A stretch of 64,000 nt of DNA from Shinella zoogloeoides (GCF_003574625.1 NZ_QNUJ01000001.1:655107-719106); one strand, 5' to 3'. Shown: positions 17,440 to 26,977, numbered from the stretch's first letter. Notes: a model not told the origin generated them from the letters alone. A program made the numbers and translations.

Positions 17440-18561
17440 ATGCTGAAACGACTGTGTTCGACCGCCCTTGCGGCCTTTCTCGTTCTGCCGGCCGCCGCGA
17501 TGGCCGACGATCTCGACGGGCTGACGCCGGAGCAATTGCTGCCGCTCGCCCAGAAGGAGGGCAGCGTCACCGTGTTCTCGCTGTCGAGCCGCATCGCCAA
17601 GATCGAAGCAGCTTTCGAGGCGGCCTATCCGGGCATCGACCTCATCGGCCTCGACATGAGCTCGACAAAGCAGATCGCCCGTGTGGAGGCTGAGCAGCAG
17701 GCCGGCGTGCATGCCGTCGACGTGCTCTACATCGCCGATTCCCCGGTCGTCTTCACGAAGCTCCTGGAGGAGAAGCGCATCGTGAACTACGTGCCGCCGC
17801 GCGTCGCGGGCGTGCTGGAGGATCGCTACAAGGCGCCGCTCCTCACGCAGCGTCTGTCGACCAAGGTGCTGATGTACAACGAGAAGGCCTTCCCGGATGG
17901 TTCGCCCGTCACCAATCTCTGGCAGCTCACCAAGCCGGAATGGCAGGGCCGGGTGCTGATGGTCGATCCGAGCCAGCGCGGCGAACTGCTTGATCTGCTC
18001 ACTGAAATCTCGCTCCATCCCGACGAGATGGCGGCCGCCTACAAGGCCGAGTTCGGCAAGGATATCGAAGTCGAGGACGGGCTTGAAGGCGCCGGGGAGC
18101 AGTTCATCAAGGCACTCATCGAAAACGACCTGATCATGCTGCCCAACAGCGACGTGCTCAACAAGTCGGTCGGCGACGTCAACGCCAAGAACCCGCCCGT
18201 CGGCTTCGGCACCTATTCCGACCGCCGCGACAACGAGAAGGAGGGCTGGGCCCTGCAGGTCGCCAACAATGTCGAGCCTGCCAACGGCATCCTCTTCCCG
18301 GCGATCCTGACCATCGCCGACAAGGCGCCGCATCCGGCGGCCGCGCGCCTGCTCATCGACTTCATGTTCGGTGACGACACGCCGACCGGCGGTCCGGGCT
18401 TCGAGCCCTTCAACGTGCCGGGCGACTATGCGGTGCGTCCGTCCATCGCCGATCATCCCGATTCCGTGAAGCTCGGCGAACTGAAGGCCTGGACGATCGA
18501 TCCGGCAAAGACGGCGGCTGCGCGCGGGCGCATTTCCGACCTCATCATCACGCTCCAGTAA
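17440..18561 (+). CDS. ABC importer substrate-binding protein, Fe3+/AfuA type
   Basis: 373 residues from ATG 17440 after GGAGGAGGAAA. A signal peptide of about 22 residues ends AMA/DD. The mature protein begins GLTPEQLLPLAQKEGSVTVFS, the usual opening of iron/thiamine/hexose-phosphate binding proteins. It is followed by a fused permease, an ATPase and a histidine phosphatase under an RpiR regulator. That set fits an AfuABC-like importer of sugar phosphates better than iron uptake. No lipobox is seen. Confidence 0.87.
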   Translation: MLKRLCSTALAAFLVLPAAAMADDLDGLTPEQLLPLAQKEGSVTVFSLSSRIAKIEAAFEAAYPGIDLIGLDMSSTKQIARVEAEQQAGVHAVDVLYIADSPVVFTKLLEEKRIVNYVPPRVAGVLEDRYKAPLLTQRLSTKVLMYNEKAFPDGSPVTNLWQLTKPEWQGRVLMVDPSQRGELLDLLTEISLHPDEMAAAYKAEFGKDIEVEDGLEGAGEQFIKALIENDLIMLPNSDVLNKSVGDVNAKNPPVGFGTYSDRRDNEKEGWALQVANNVEPANGILFPAILTIADKAPHPAAARLLIDFMFGDDTPTGGPGFEPFNVPGDYAVRPSIADHPDSVKLGELKAWTIDPAKTAAARGRISDLIITLQ

Positions 18562-18649
18562 CGAACCCGCAGGCCGGCGTGTCGCGCGGTTCCTTGTGGG
18601 AGCTGCAAAGGCATCAACACGGGCGCGCCGGTCCGCGCGGAGGGTTTTC

Positions 18650-20395
18650 ATGACATCGACTTCGCTTTCCGTGCCATCGGGCAGCCGGCTGTTCCGATCG
18701 GGCTTCCTGTTGCCGGCCGCGCTGGTGCTCATCGTCGCCGTGCTGGTGGTCGCGCCGCTCCTGCGCATTCTCCTGTCGACACTGACGCCGGAGGGGTTTG
18801 CCGCCTGGACGGCGGTGCTCGCCAGCCCGCTTTCGACCAATCTTTGGTGGCGGCCGCTGCTGAACACCATGCTGCTCGGCTTCAGCGTCGCCAGCGGCTG
18901 CCTGCTGATCGGCGGCTTCCTCGCCTGGCTCGTCGTGCTTACCGATGTGCCCGGTCGGCGCTTCCTCGGCATGATGGCCTCGCTGCCCTACATGATCCCG
19001 AGCTTTGCCGCCGCGCTCGCCTGGGGCACGCTGTTCCGCAATTCACGCCTCGGCGGTTCGGCCGGCTTCTTCGAGACGAACGGCCTTGCCATTCCAGACT
19101 GGCTCGCCTGGGGCCTCATCCCCACGGCCATCGTGCTGATCGCCCACTATTATTCGCTCGCCTACACCATCATCGCCGCCGCGCTCGGCTCCGTCGGGGC
19201 CGATCTCGTCGAGGCCGGGCAGATGGCGGGCGCAAGGCGGCCGCGCATCTTCTTCGGCATCATCCTGCCCGTCGTCACGCCGGCGCTGATCGCCGCGGCC
19301 TCGCTCACCTTCGCCGGTGCCGTCGCCAATTTCGCGGCGCCCGCGCTGCTCGGCCTGCCGGTGCGCATGCAGACGCTCTCCACCCGCCTCTTCGGCATGA
19401 TCGAGACGGGGCAGAACGAACGCGGCTTCGTGCTCGCGCTGCTGCTCATCGCCGTTTCCGCGCTGTTCCTCTTCCTGTCCGACCGTCTGGTGTCGGGTCG
19501 CAAGGCCTTCATCACGGTCACGGGCAAGGGCGGCCGCACGAAGCGCTTTCCACTCGGCGCCTGGCGCTGGCCGCTCTTTGCCGTCGCACTGCTGATCGGC
19601 CTCCTGACCACCGTCACGCCGGTGCTGGTGCTGGCCGCATCCAGCCTCGCGCCGCAGAGCGGAGCGCTGTTCTCCAACTGGACGCTGCATTTCTGGATCG
19701 GCGAGGGGGGCGGCGAGATCGCGCAGGGCCAGGCAGGCATCTTCCGCAATCCGGTGCTGATCGACGCGCTCTGGAACACCATCCGCCTCGGCCTCGTCGT
19801 CGCCTTCACCACCATGCTGCTCGGGCTGGCGCTCGCCTATACGATCGTGCAGCGCAAGGGCACTCTCCTCGCGACGCTGCTCAGCCAGCTCGCCTTCCTG
19901 CCCCTGCTGGTGCCGAGCATCGCCTTCGCCGCGGCCTATATCGCGCTGTTCGGTGCGCCCATCGGCCCGTTCCCCTCGCTCTACGGCACCTTCGCGCTGC
20001 TCGTCGTCGCGGCTTCCGCGCATAACCTGCCTTTCGCGGTGCAGTCCGGCCGCTCGGTGCTCGGCCAGATCTCGGCGGATATCGAGGAGAGCGCGCGGCT
20101 GACCGGTGCGGGCCTCATCCGCCGGCTCGTCGCCATCATCTTCCCGCTGGCGATCCGCGGTCTCTTCGCCGGGGCGATCCTCGTCTTCGTGAAGATGGTG
20201 CGTGACCTCTCGCTGGTCGTGCTTCTCTTCACCGCCACCTCGCCGGTGCTCAGCATGGTCGCCTACCGCTATGCGTCGGAAGGCTTCATGCAGTTCGCCA
20301 ATGCCATCACCCTCGTCATCCTCGTCGTCTGCCTTGCGGCCTCGTTCCTGGCCCATGTTCTGCAGAACCGCGTCCAGAAATGGAAAGAGCAATGA
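18650..20395 (+). CDS. ABC importer permease, fused two-domain (FbpB/AfuB type)
   Basis: 581 residues from ATG 18650 with GGAGGG six bases upstream. It carries two BPD_transp_1 domains in one chain, about twelve helices. The coupling loops are near residue 185-205 (LVEAGQMAGARRPRIFF) and near 480-500 (IEESARLTGAGLIRRLV). A fused permease explains why only one permease gene is present, unlike the 9735/10616 pair in the related upstream operon. Its stop overlaps the next ATG (ATGA). Confidence 0.9.
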   Translation: MTSTSLSVPSGSRLFRSGFLLPAALVLIVAVLVVAPLLRILLSTLTPEGFAAWTAVLASPLSTNLWWRPLLNTMLLGFSVASGCLLIGGFLAWLVVLTDVPGRRFLGMMASLPYMIPSFAAALAWGTLFRNSRLGGSAGFFETNGLAIPDWLAWGLIPTAIVLIAHYYSLAYTIIAAALGSVGADLVEAGQMAGARRPRIFFGIILPVVTPALIAAASLTFAGAVANFAAPALLGLPVRMQTLSTRLFGMIETGQNERGFVLALLLIAVSALFLFLSDRLVSGRKAFITVTGKGGRTKRFPLGAWRWPLFAVALLIGLLTTVTPVLVLAASSLAPQSGALFSNWTLHFWIGEGGGEIAQGQAGIFRNPVLIDALWNTIRLGLVVAFTTMLLGLALAYTIVQRKGTLLATLLSQLAFLPLLVPSIAFAAAYIALFGAPIGPFPSLYGTFALLVVAASAHNLPFAVQSGRSVLGQISADIEESARLTGAGLIRRLVAIIFPLAIRGLFAGAILVFVKMVRDLSLVVLLFTATSPVLSMVAYRYASEGFMQFANAITLVILVVCLAASFLAHVLQNRVQKWKEQ

Positions 20396-21492
20396 ACGCC
20401 ATCGCCACCGGCGCTGCGGACGCCATACAAATCCGCAATCTCGTCAAACGCTTCGGCGCCTTCACCGCCGTCAAGGACGTCGATATCTCCGTGCCCGCCG
20501 GCTCCTTCCTGGTGCTGGTCGGTCCCTCCGGCTGCGGCAAGTCCACGCTGCTGCGTATGCTGGCCGGCCTCGAAAGCCCGAGCGAAGGGGAGATAGCCTT
20601 CGTCGGCAAGACGGTTTCCAGCGGGGCGGGCGGCGTCATCGCCGATGCCGGCCGCCGCAATGCCGGCCTCGTCTTCCAGAGCTACGCGCTCTGGCCGCAC
20701 ATGACCGTCGCGGGCAATATCGCCTGGCCGCTGAAGGTTGCCGGCTGGCCGCGGGAAAAGCGCGAGAAGCGGGTGAAGGAAGTCCTCGCCCTTCTCGGCA
20801 TCGATGCGCTCGGCGAGCGCTACCCGGCGGAAATCTCCGGCGGCCAGCAGCAGCGCGTGGCGATCGCCCGCACCATCGCGCCGGAACCGAGCATCCTGCT
20901 CTTCGACGAGCCGCTTTCCAATCTCGATGCGAAACTGCGCATCGAAATGCGCAGCGAGCTGATGCGCATCCACCGGGCGACCGGCGCGACGTCGGTCTAC
21001 GTTACCCACGACCAGGTCGAGGCCATGACAATGGCGACCCATGTCGCGGTGCTCAACAACGGCCGCGTCGAGCAGTTCGGCAAACCGATCGATCTCCTGC
21101 GCAATCCGCAGACGACCTTCGTCGCGACCTTCCTCGGCACGCCGCCGGCAAACCTCCTGCCGGTGCGCAGGTCGGGCGAAAGCCTCGTCTTCGGCGAGAC
21201 GGCGCTGGCTCCGGCCGCGCTGGCCGGCGGCCGGGACGAGGTGCAGCTTCTCTACCGCGCCGAGGAGGTCGGCGTCGGCGCCGTGGCCGGCGCACCGACG
21301 CTTACCGCGCGGTTTGCCGAGGCCGCGCCGATCGCCGGGCGGACCATGGTCACGGCGATGGTGGGGGATCTGCGCATCACCGGCATGGCCGACGGCTATT
21401 TCAGCGCGAGCCCGGGCGAGCCCGTTGCGCTTTCTTTCATTCGCACACCCGATGCGGTCTTCGCGACCACTGGAGAAAGGATACATCAATGA
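20392..21492 (+). CDS. ABC importer ATP-binding protein
   Basis: 366 residues from ATG 20392, overlapping the permease stop; an in-frame ATG at 20380 is an alternative. Walker A GPSGCGKST is at 44-52, signature ISGGQ at 148-152, Walker B ILLFDEP at 168-174, and a THDQVEAM switch follows. The C-terminal 110 residues form a TOBE-like domain. It energises the 18650 permease. Its stop overlaps the phosphatase ATG. Confidence 0.92.
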   Translation: MNAIATGAADAIQIRNLVKRFGAFTAVKDVDISVPAGSFLVLVGPSGCGKSTLLRMLAGLESPSEGEIAFVGKTVSSGAGGVIADAGRRNAGLVFQSYALWPHMTVAGNIAWPLKVAGWPREKREKRVKEVLALLGIDALGERYPAEISGGQQQRVAIARTIAPEPSILLFDEPLSNLDAKLRIEMRSELMRIHRATGATSVYVTHDQVEAMTMATHVAVLNNGRVEQFGKPIDLLRNPQTTFVATFLGTPPANLLPVRRSGESLVFGETALAPAALAGGRDEVQLLYRAEEVGVGAVAGAPTLTARFAEAAPIAGRTMVTAMVGDLRITGMADGYFSASPGEPVALSFIRTPDAVFATTGERIHQ

Positions 21493-22094
21493 GGCTGATC
21501 CTCATGCGCCACGGCGAAACGGAGTGGAACGCCGAACAGAGGCTGCAGGGACAGGACAATTCGCTTCTCTCCGAGCGCGGCGTCGCCCAGGTCAAGCGCT
21601 TCCGCGCCTATGCGAAGGCTCTGCAGCCGGCGCGTATCATCGCCTCCGATCTCGGCCGCACCCGGCAGACGGTCGCGCTGATCGGCCATCCCGACGCCCC
21701 CTCGGACGAGCGGTTCCGCGAGTTGGACATGGGCGAATGGACCGGCCGCTGCAAGCCCGACCTCATCGCCGAACGGCCCGACGACTACGCGGCCTGGCGG
21801 GCCGGGCGCTTCACGCCGGATAGGGGCGAGACCTGGGGCGTGTTTCGCAGCCGCGTTGCCGAAGGGGTGCGCGACTGGATGGCCCGCACGGAGGGCGATC
21901 TTCTCGTCGTTGCGCATGGCGGCGTGATCCGTGCGGCCTGCCATGAATTCCTCGACCTGCCGCCGTCCCGTGTCGTGCCGGTAACGCCTGGAACGGCGAC
22001 CATCCTCAACTTCCCGGGGCGGGACAGATCGGCTGCGCAGCTCGAAGGCTACAATATCGGGTCTGTTGCTCCCGATGTTTCGGTCGCCGATTGA
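21489..22094 (+). CDS. Histidine-phosphatase family protein (phosphoglycerate-mutase-like)
   Basis: 201 residues, ATGA-coupled to the ATPase. The catalytic core is complete: RHGE with His8 and Arg7, Arg57 in SDLGRTRQT, Glu78 and the second histidine H143 in VVAHGGVIRA. Such small cytoplasmic enzymes remove phosphate from sugar phosphates and similar esters. Its place as the last gene of an RpiR-controlled importer operon suggests that it dephosphorylates the imported ester. This parallels the IMPase-like enzyme of the 8550 operon. The substrate is not defined. Confidence 0.85.
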   Translation: MRLILMRHGETEWNAEQRLQGQDNSLLSERGVAQVKRFRAYAKALQPARIIASDLGRTRQTVALIGHPDAPSDERFRELDMGEWTGRCKPDLIAERPDDYAAWRAGRFTPDRGETWGVFRSRVAEGVRDWMARTEGDLLVVAHGGVIRAACHEFLDLPPSRVVPVTPGTATILNFPGRDRSAAQLEGYNIGSVAPDVSVAD

Positions 22095-22183
22095 TCCCCG
22101 AGGCGGATCGTTGCCTTCGGCTTCGTCCGCCTCCACCTTTCCGCGCCTGCGGGACTTTGCGGTCCTGCCATTCGAAACTGCCG

Positions 22184-22219
22184 GGGAAGTCCGGATCGGC
22201 AGGCCGGACTTCCCGTTTT
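22184..22219 (+). terminator. Rho-independent terminator after histidine phosphatase
   Basis: GGGAAGTCCGG (22184-22194) pairs perfectly with CCGGACTTCCC (22204-22214) over a 9-base loop and is followed by GTTTT. It lies in the convergent gap with the SulP gene, so the stem may also serve the minus strand. Confidence 0.82.
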
Positions 22220-22223
22220 CATC

Positions 22224-23711
22224 TCAATGTCCGGTCGATGCTGAGAACGCGGCATGCTCCTTGTCGTGCAGGGCGAAGCGGTCGAGCATGTGCGCGCTCG
22301 CCTCGTTGACGCCGGACACGGAGACATCGATGCCCTGCCGGCGGTACCTGAGGACGATCTTGTCGAGGGCGCCGACGGCGGTAATGTCCCACAGATGCGC
22401 TTGCGACACGTCGATCGTGACCTTGCTTACCGGCTCGGTGAAATCGAAGGCGGCGATGAACCCTTCCGCGGAAGCGAAGAAGATCTGACCGTCGACATGA
22501 TAGGTGCGCTCGCTCTTCTCCTCGTTCAGGGTGGAGCGAACGTGGAAGAGCCTCGCAACCTTGCCGGCGAAGAACACGCCCGAGAGCAACACGCCGACGA
22601 GGACGCCCTTTGCGAGATCGTGCGTGCCGACCACGGTCGCCACCGTCGCCAGCATCACGATGGAAGACGACGGCGGATTTCGGCGAAGGTCCAGGATCGA
22701 CCGCCAGGAAAACGTGCCGATCGATACCATGATCATGACGGCGACCAGTGCCGCCATCGGGATGATGCGTACGAGATCGTCCAGCACGAGGATGAGGAAC
22801 AGGAGAAACGAACCGGCCACGAAGGTGGAGAGCCGTCCGCGACCGCCGGAGGTGACGTTGATCATCGACTGGCCGATCATGGCGCAGCCGCCCATGCCGC
22901 CGATGAGGCTGGAGGCGATGTTGCTTGCGCCCTGCCCGATGCACTCCTGGCTCTTCGAGCTTGGCGTGTCCGTCATGTCGTCGACGATCTGGGCTGTCAG
23001 CAGCGATTCCAGCAGGCCGACCGCGGCGAGCGCCACCGAGTACGGGAAGATGATCTGCAGCGTCTCGAAGGTCAGCGGGACCTTTGGCAGCGCGACGATC
23101 GGCAGAGCGGACGGCAGTTCGCCGAGATCGCCGACGGTGCGCAGATCCAGGCCGCCCCACCAGGCGATGCCGGTCAGGACGAGAATGGCGACCAGCGGCG
23201 AGGGGATGGCCTTGGTGACATAGGGAAAGAGGTAGATAATCGCGAGGCCTGCGGCGATCATGGCATAGGTCAGCCCCGGCACGCCGATGAGTTCCGGCAA
23301 CTGCGCCATGAAGATCAGGATCGCCAGCGCGTTGACGAAGCCGGTGATGACCGAGCGCGAGACGAAGCGCATCACGCGGCCGAGCTTCAGGAGGCCGGCG
23401 CCGATCTGGATGAGGCCCATCAGCAGCGTGGCGGCGAAGAGGTATTCCAGGCCGTGCTCCTTGACGAGCGTGACCATCAGAACGGCGGTTGCCGCCGTTG
23501 CGGCCGAGATCATGCCCGGCCGGCCGCCGGTGAAGGCGGAGACGCAGGCGATGGCGAAGGAGGCGAAAAGCCCGACCTTTGGATCGACGCCGGCAATGAC
23601 CGAGAAGCCGATGGCCTCCGGAATGAGGGCAAGCGCGACGACGATGCCGGAGAGAATGTCGGCGCGAACGTTCGAGAACCACTCGCGCTTGTAGGCTGTC
23701 AGATTGAACAT
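22224..23711 (-). CDS. SulP-family anion transporter with STAS domain
   Basis: 495 residues from ATG 23711 ([26 protein letters not shown] opening, the usual SulP start); a GTG at 23759 would add 16 atypical residues. About twelve to fourteen helices begin with the signature region [20 protein letters not shown]-terminal STAS domain (about 395-490) contains the [18 protein letters not shown] phosphorylation-like loop. The family exchanges or symports sulfate, bicarbonate, dicarboxylates or nitrate. It is monocistronic, and no neighbouring gene identifies the anion. Confidence 0.9.
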   Translation of the reverse strand: MFNLTAYKREWFSNVRADILSGIVVALALIPEAIGFSVIAGVDPKVGLFASFAIACVSAFTGGRPGMISAATAATAVLMVTLVKEHGLEYLFAATLLMGLIQIGAGLLKLGRVMRFVSRSVITGFVNALAILIFMAQLPELIGVPGLTYAMIAAGLAIIYLFPYVTKAIPSPLVAILVLTGIAWWGGLDLRTVGDLGELPSALPIVALPKVPLTFETLQIIFPYSVALAAVGLLESLLTAQIVDDMTDTPSSKSQECIGQGASNIASSLIGGMGGCAMIGQSMINVTSGGRGRLSTFVAGSFLLFLILVLDDLVRIIPMAALVAVMIMVSIGTFSWRSILDLRRNPPSSSIVMLATVATVVGTHDLAKGVLVGVLLSGVFFAGKVARLFHVRSTLNEEKSERTYHVDGQIFFASAEGFIAAFDFTEPVSKVTIDVSQAHLWDITAVGALDKIVLRYRRQGIDVSVSGVNEASAHMLDRFALHDKEHAAFSASTGH

Positions 23712-24130
23712 GGGAAAGTCCGCAAGAGTAGTGCATCCAGACCGGACGATGTCCGGCACGTGAACTGGTTTGATGCTTTTGCGTTGTCTGGCGGATCGGC
23801 GGCCAGAAGAGCCACCCGGAATTTCACCGGGTCCGGGGTGAATGAAGCCGTTATAGAAAATGTTGCGCGCGGGTCAACGGCGATTTCGGACAAGATGTGG
23901 CGGGATGGCCGGAGGAAAGACGATGAAACGAAAGGCAGCCTCTCCTGCGGCGCATTTTCGGGCATCGCGCAGCGCAATCCGGCAAGTCGGGTCCCCGCGG
24001 CCGTTGCATCCGTTCTGCCGGCATTCTCCTCTACCGTCGAACATCCCTTGAACCGCCCATGATGTCGGCCGTGGCCTGTCAGTGGTGGCCGGTTACGGCT
24101 GCCTGAAGCAGGAAAGCATCTTACTGTCGA
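23712..24130. other. Intergenic region between SulP and LacI-controlled operon
   Basis: About 420 bases upstream of both divergent genes. A TTCACC/GGTGAA hairpin with an 8-base loop lies at 23823-23842, towards the SulP side. I see no convincing coding frame; a minus-strand open frame of about 90 codons here has no family features. The promoter elements of the sugar operon begin at 24131. Confidence 0.5.
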
Positions 24131-24143
24131 TGAGATCGATCTC
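24131..24143. promoter_or_regulatory. LacI-type operator O1
   Basis: TGAGATCGATCTC is centred on the CG step typical of LacI-family sites. It repeats the core of the perfect palindrome at 24181-24198, 52 bases away centre to centre, upstream of the -35 element. Confidence 0.75.
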
Positions 24144-24150
24144 TTTTCGG

Positions 24151-24178
24151 TTGACAGAGGAAAAGGGCATGCTATCCG
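24151..24178 (+). promoter_or_regulatory. Sigma-70-like promoter of FrcBCA-like/HPS operon
   Basis: A consensus -35 TTGACA (24151-24156) and a weaker -10 TATCCG (24173-24178) lie 16 bases apart, bracketed by two LacI-type operators. The transcription start would fall inside O2, so occupancy by the LacI protein should block initiation. Confidence 0.65.
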
Positions 24179-24180
24179 TT

Positions 24181-24198
24181 AATGAGATCGATCTCATT
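24181..24198. promoter_or_regulatory. LacI-type operator O2, perfect palindrome
   Basis: AATGAGATCGATCTCATT is a perfect 18-base palindrome with a central CG, located just past the -10 box and 18 bases before the binding-protein ATG. The LacI gene at 29064 at the end of the same operon is the obvious candidate repressor. Confidence 0.8.
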
Positions 24199-24216
24199 TT
24201 CACGGAGGAGAGAAAA

Positions 24217-25176
24217 ATGAGCCGCATCCGCCGCATGATGATTGCTGCAACCGTTTCCATGCTCGCCATCGGCGCGCATGCCGCAAATGCCGAGGACAAG
24301 CTGAAGGTCGCCTTCATTCCCGGTATCGCTTCCGACCCGTTCTTCCTGGCGATGGAGAAGGGCGCGCGGGCGGCGGCCGAGAAGCTCGGCGTCGAGCTCG
24401 TCTGGCAGGGCAGCGCCTCGGAATATTCGCCGCAATCGCAGATGCCGTTCGTCGATGCGGCGCTTGCCGACGATATCGATGCGCTCATTCTCGTGCCGAC
24501 CGATCCGGACTCGCTCCAGCCGGCCGTCGTGCGGGCGGAGGCCGCGGGCATTCCGGTCATCACCGTCGACACGACCGTCACCGACCAGGCCTACCTGACC
24601 TCTCACATCACCGGCGACAATGTCGACGGAGGACGGCAGGCGGCCAGGACGCTGGCCGGGCAGATCGGCGGCGAGGGCAAGGTCTTCATCATGTCCGGCT
24701 CGCCGGGCGCGACGACCAACACCTTGCGCGAACAGGGCTTCCGCGAGGAACTGGCGGCGAACTTCCCGAAGATCGAGATCGTCGGCCGCGAATATGCCAA
24801 CAGCCAGCCGGCCACCGCGACATCTGCGGTCAACACGGTGCTTCTGAACCATCCCGATCTTGCCGGCATCTTCGCGATCGACGGCACGAGCGGCACGGGC
24901 ACGATCGCCGCTTTGCGCAACAGCAATGCGGTCGGCAAGGTCAAGCTCGTCGGTTACGACGCCTACAAGGCGCAGGTCGATGCGTTGCAGGAAGGCGTCT
25001 TCACCGCGCTGGTCGCCCAGCAGCCGGCCAAGGAGGCGGAACTGGCCCTCGAATACGCCAAGGCGAAGGTCACGGGCGAGGGCGCCGACAAGATCGAGAA
25101 ATCCGTGGTCATTCCGAACGTGGTCATGACCAGGGAGAATTTCGCGGAGACGGGCTCCTCCATGTATTCGGAGTGA
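24217..25176 (+). CDS. Sugar ABC importer periplasmic binding protein (RbsB/FrcB type)
   Basis: 319 residues from ATG 24217, with CGGAGGAGAG upstream. A signal peptide of about 25 residues ends ANA/ED. The two-lobed Peripla_BP_4 fold is recognisable from KVAFIPGIASDPFFLAMEKG, ALILVPTDPDSLQPAV, GDNVDGGRQAA and the hinge-region IFAIDGTSGTGTI. It delivers a sugar to the permease at 25217. Gene order and the single-NBD ATPase match the Sinorhizobium FrcBCA layout. The downstream HPS, PHI and PfkB enzymes suggest a ketose or unusual hexose. Confidence 0.9.
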   Translation: MSRIRRMMIAATVSMLAIGAHAANAEDKLKVAFIPGIASDPFFLAMEKGARAAAEKLGVELVWQGSASEYSPQSQMPFVDAALADDIDALILVPTDPDSLQPAVVRAEAAGIPVITVDTTVTDQAYLTSHITGDNVDGGRQAARTLAGQIGGEGKVFIMSGSPGATTNTLREQGFREELAANFPKIEIVGREYANSQPATATSAVNTVLLNHPDLAGIFAIDGTSGTGTIAALRNSNAVGKVKLVGYDAYKAQVDALQEGVFTALVAQQPAKEAELALEYAKAKVTGEGADKIEKSVVIPNVVMTRENFAETGSSMYSE

Positions 25177-25216
25177 GCCGGCGGCTCTCCTGTTTCCCGC
25201 GCGGAGATCTACGACA

Positions 25217-26206
25217 ATGGAAATGCAAGGCAAGTTGGCCCGCCTGAAGGCGTCCGGCCTCAGGCAGGATGTCGTCCTGTTGCTGCTGTTCTGCGTGATG
25301 GTGCTGGCGTTCTCGCTCGCCAATCCCCGGTTCTTCTCGGTTCGGGCCATGGCGAACATCCTTCAGGACTTCTCGCCCGTCGTCCTGATGGCGATCGGCC
25401 AGACCTTCGTCATCGCCTCCAGGGGCATCGATCTCTCCGTGGGCTCCGTTCTCGGGCTGGCGGGCGTCTCCATGGCGCTCGTCATCCGCGCTGCGAACGA
25501 GGCGAGCATCGATCCGTGGCTGGCGATTGCGCTCGGCCTTCTGGCAGCGGTCGGCGTCGGCGTCGTGGTCGGCCTGATCAACGGGTTTCTGATCACCTAT
25601 TGCCGGCTGGTGCCCTTCGTCGCGACGCTGGCGACGATGGGCGCGGCCGCCGGCATGAGCCTCGTGCTGACCGGCGGCACGCAGATTGCCGGCGCGCCGA
25701 AGGAGGTCATCCTGCTCGGCAACGCCACCTATTTCGGCGCGCTGACCGTGCCCGTCATCGCCGTGTTCGTCATCATCGCCGTCTCCTGGGCCTTCATGTC
25801 CCGGGCCCGGTTCGGCCGCTGGACCTATGCGATCGGCTCCAATCCCTTCGCGGCGCGGGGCGCGGGCATCGATGTCGAGCGGCATCTCATCAAGCTCTAC
25901 CTGCTGTCCGGCGTGCTGGCAGCCCTTGCCGGCGCGTTCGTCTATTTCCGGCTCGGCTCCGGCTCGCCGCTCTCCGGGCGCGGCGGCGAACTGAACGCCA
26001 TCGCCGCGACGGTCATCGGCGGCGTCAGCCTGCTCGGCGGCACGGGCAAGCTGTCGGGCGTCGTGGTCGGTGCGCTCATCACGACCGCGGTGCTGAGCGG
26101 CCTCATCCTGATCGGCGTCCAGCCCAACTGGCAGCAGATCGTCGTGGCGGCGCTCATCGCGCTGGCCGTTGGTATCCAGGGACTTGGCGCAAAGGGAGGC
26201 CGCTGA
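25217..26206 (+). CDS. Sugar ABC importer permease (RbsC/FrcC type)
   Basis: 329 residues, about ten helices. The branched-chain/ribose permease signature is seen in GQTFVIASRGIDLSVGSVLGLAG and in the later GRWTYAIGSNPFAARGAGIDVERH coupling loop, then TVIGGVSLLGGTGKLSGVVVG. It probably works as a homodimer with the ATPase that starts on its last base (TGATG overlap). Confidence 0.9.
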   Translation: MEMQGKLARLKASGLRQDVVLLLLFCVMVLAFSLANPRFFSVRAMANILQDFSPVVLMAIGQTFVIASRGIDLSVGSVLGLAGVSMALVIRAANEASIDPWLAIALGLLAAVGVGVVVGLINGFLITYCRLVPFVATLATMGAAAGMSLVLTGGTQIAGAPKEVILLGNATYFGALTVPVIAVFVIIAVSWAFMSRARFGRWTYAIGSNPFAARGAGIDVERHLIKLYLLSGVLAALAGAFVYFRLGSGSPLSGRGGELNAIAATVIGGVSLLGGTGKLSGVVVGALITTAVLSGLILIGVQPNWQQIVVAALIALAVGIQGLGAKGGR

Positions 26207-26973
26207 TGGAAAACGCTTCCGTTCTTTACGAGGTCCGTGGCGTGGGCAAGCGCTATGGCGGTGTCGTGGCGCTCGACAATGTCGACTTCGCCCTGCGCGC
26301 CGGAGAGGTGGTCGGCCTCGTCGGCGACAACGGCGCGGGCAAGTCGACGCTGGTCAAGGTGCTGTCCGGCGCGCACGAGCCGGACAGCGGCGAGATCTAT
26401 CTCGACGGCGTGCGCCGGGTATGGAAATCGCCGCATGACGCGCTGGAGGCGGGCGTCGAGACACTCTATCAGGATTCGGGCGTCGCGCCGGACCTTACGG
26501 TGGCGGCCAATGTTTTCCTCGGCCGCGAGATCGTGCGCAAGGGCCTTCTCGGCAAGCTCGGCTTCCTCGACGAGAAGGCCATGCGGCGCCAGGCCCATGC
26601 CGGGCTCGAGCAGGTCGGCATCGCCGTGCCGGCCAGCGATCGCCCGGTGGCGCGCCTTTCGGGCGGCCAGCGCCAGGCCGTCGCCATCGGCCGGGCTGTC
26701 GCCTGGGCGAACAAGGTCATCCTTCTGGACGAGCCCACCAACCATCTCGGCGCGCGCCAGGCGGGGGAGGTGCTGGAGATCATCCGCAATGCCCGCGCCA
26801 AGGGCTTCGGCGTCATCTTCATCTCCCACACGCTGCCGCACGTGCTGGAGGTGACGGACCGCATCGTCGTCCTGCGCCTCGGCCGGGTGGTCGTGGACGC
26901 GCCGTCCTCGGCATTCACACCCGACAGCCTCTTGAAGGCGATCACCGGCCTCGGTCAACCTGAAGGAAAATAG
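26206..26973 (+). CDS. Sugar ABC importer ATPase, single-domain FrcA type
   Basis: 255 residues from ATG 26206. There is one nucleotide-binding domain only, about half of RbsA, as in rhizobial FrcA. Walker A GDNGAGKST is at 40-48, signature LSGGQ at 151-155, Walker B VILLDEP at 171-177 followed by TNHLGARQ, and the ISHTLPHVLEVTDRI switch resembles FrcA. Probably homodimeric. The HPS-like gene begins four bases after its stop. Confidence 0.92.
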   Translation: MENASVLYEVRGVGKRYGGVVALDNVDFALRAGEVVGLVGDNGAGKSTLVKVLSGAHEPDSGEIYLDGVRRVWKSPHDALEAGVETLYQDSGVAPDLTVAANVFLGREIVRKGLLGKLGFLDEKAMRRQAHAGLEQVGIAVPASDRPVARLSGGQRQAVAIGRAVAWANKVILLDEPTNHLGARQAGEVLEIIRNARAKGFGVIFISHTLPHVLEVTDRIVVLRLGRVVVDAPSSAFTPDSLLKAITGLGQPEGK

Positions 26974-26977
26974 CCCC

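Noticed and set aside
23699..23977. Minus-strand open frame of about 92 codons upstream of SulP.
   Set aside because: No family features, and it overlaps the SulP start and promoter region.
22254..24062. Long plus-strand open frame opposite SulP.
   Set aside because: Rich in Asp, Gly, Arg and His with no domain pattern; the minus strand encodes a complete SulP protein.
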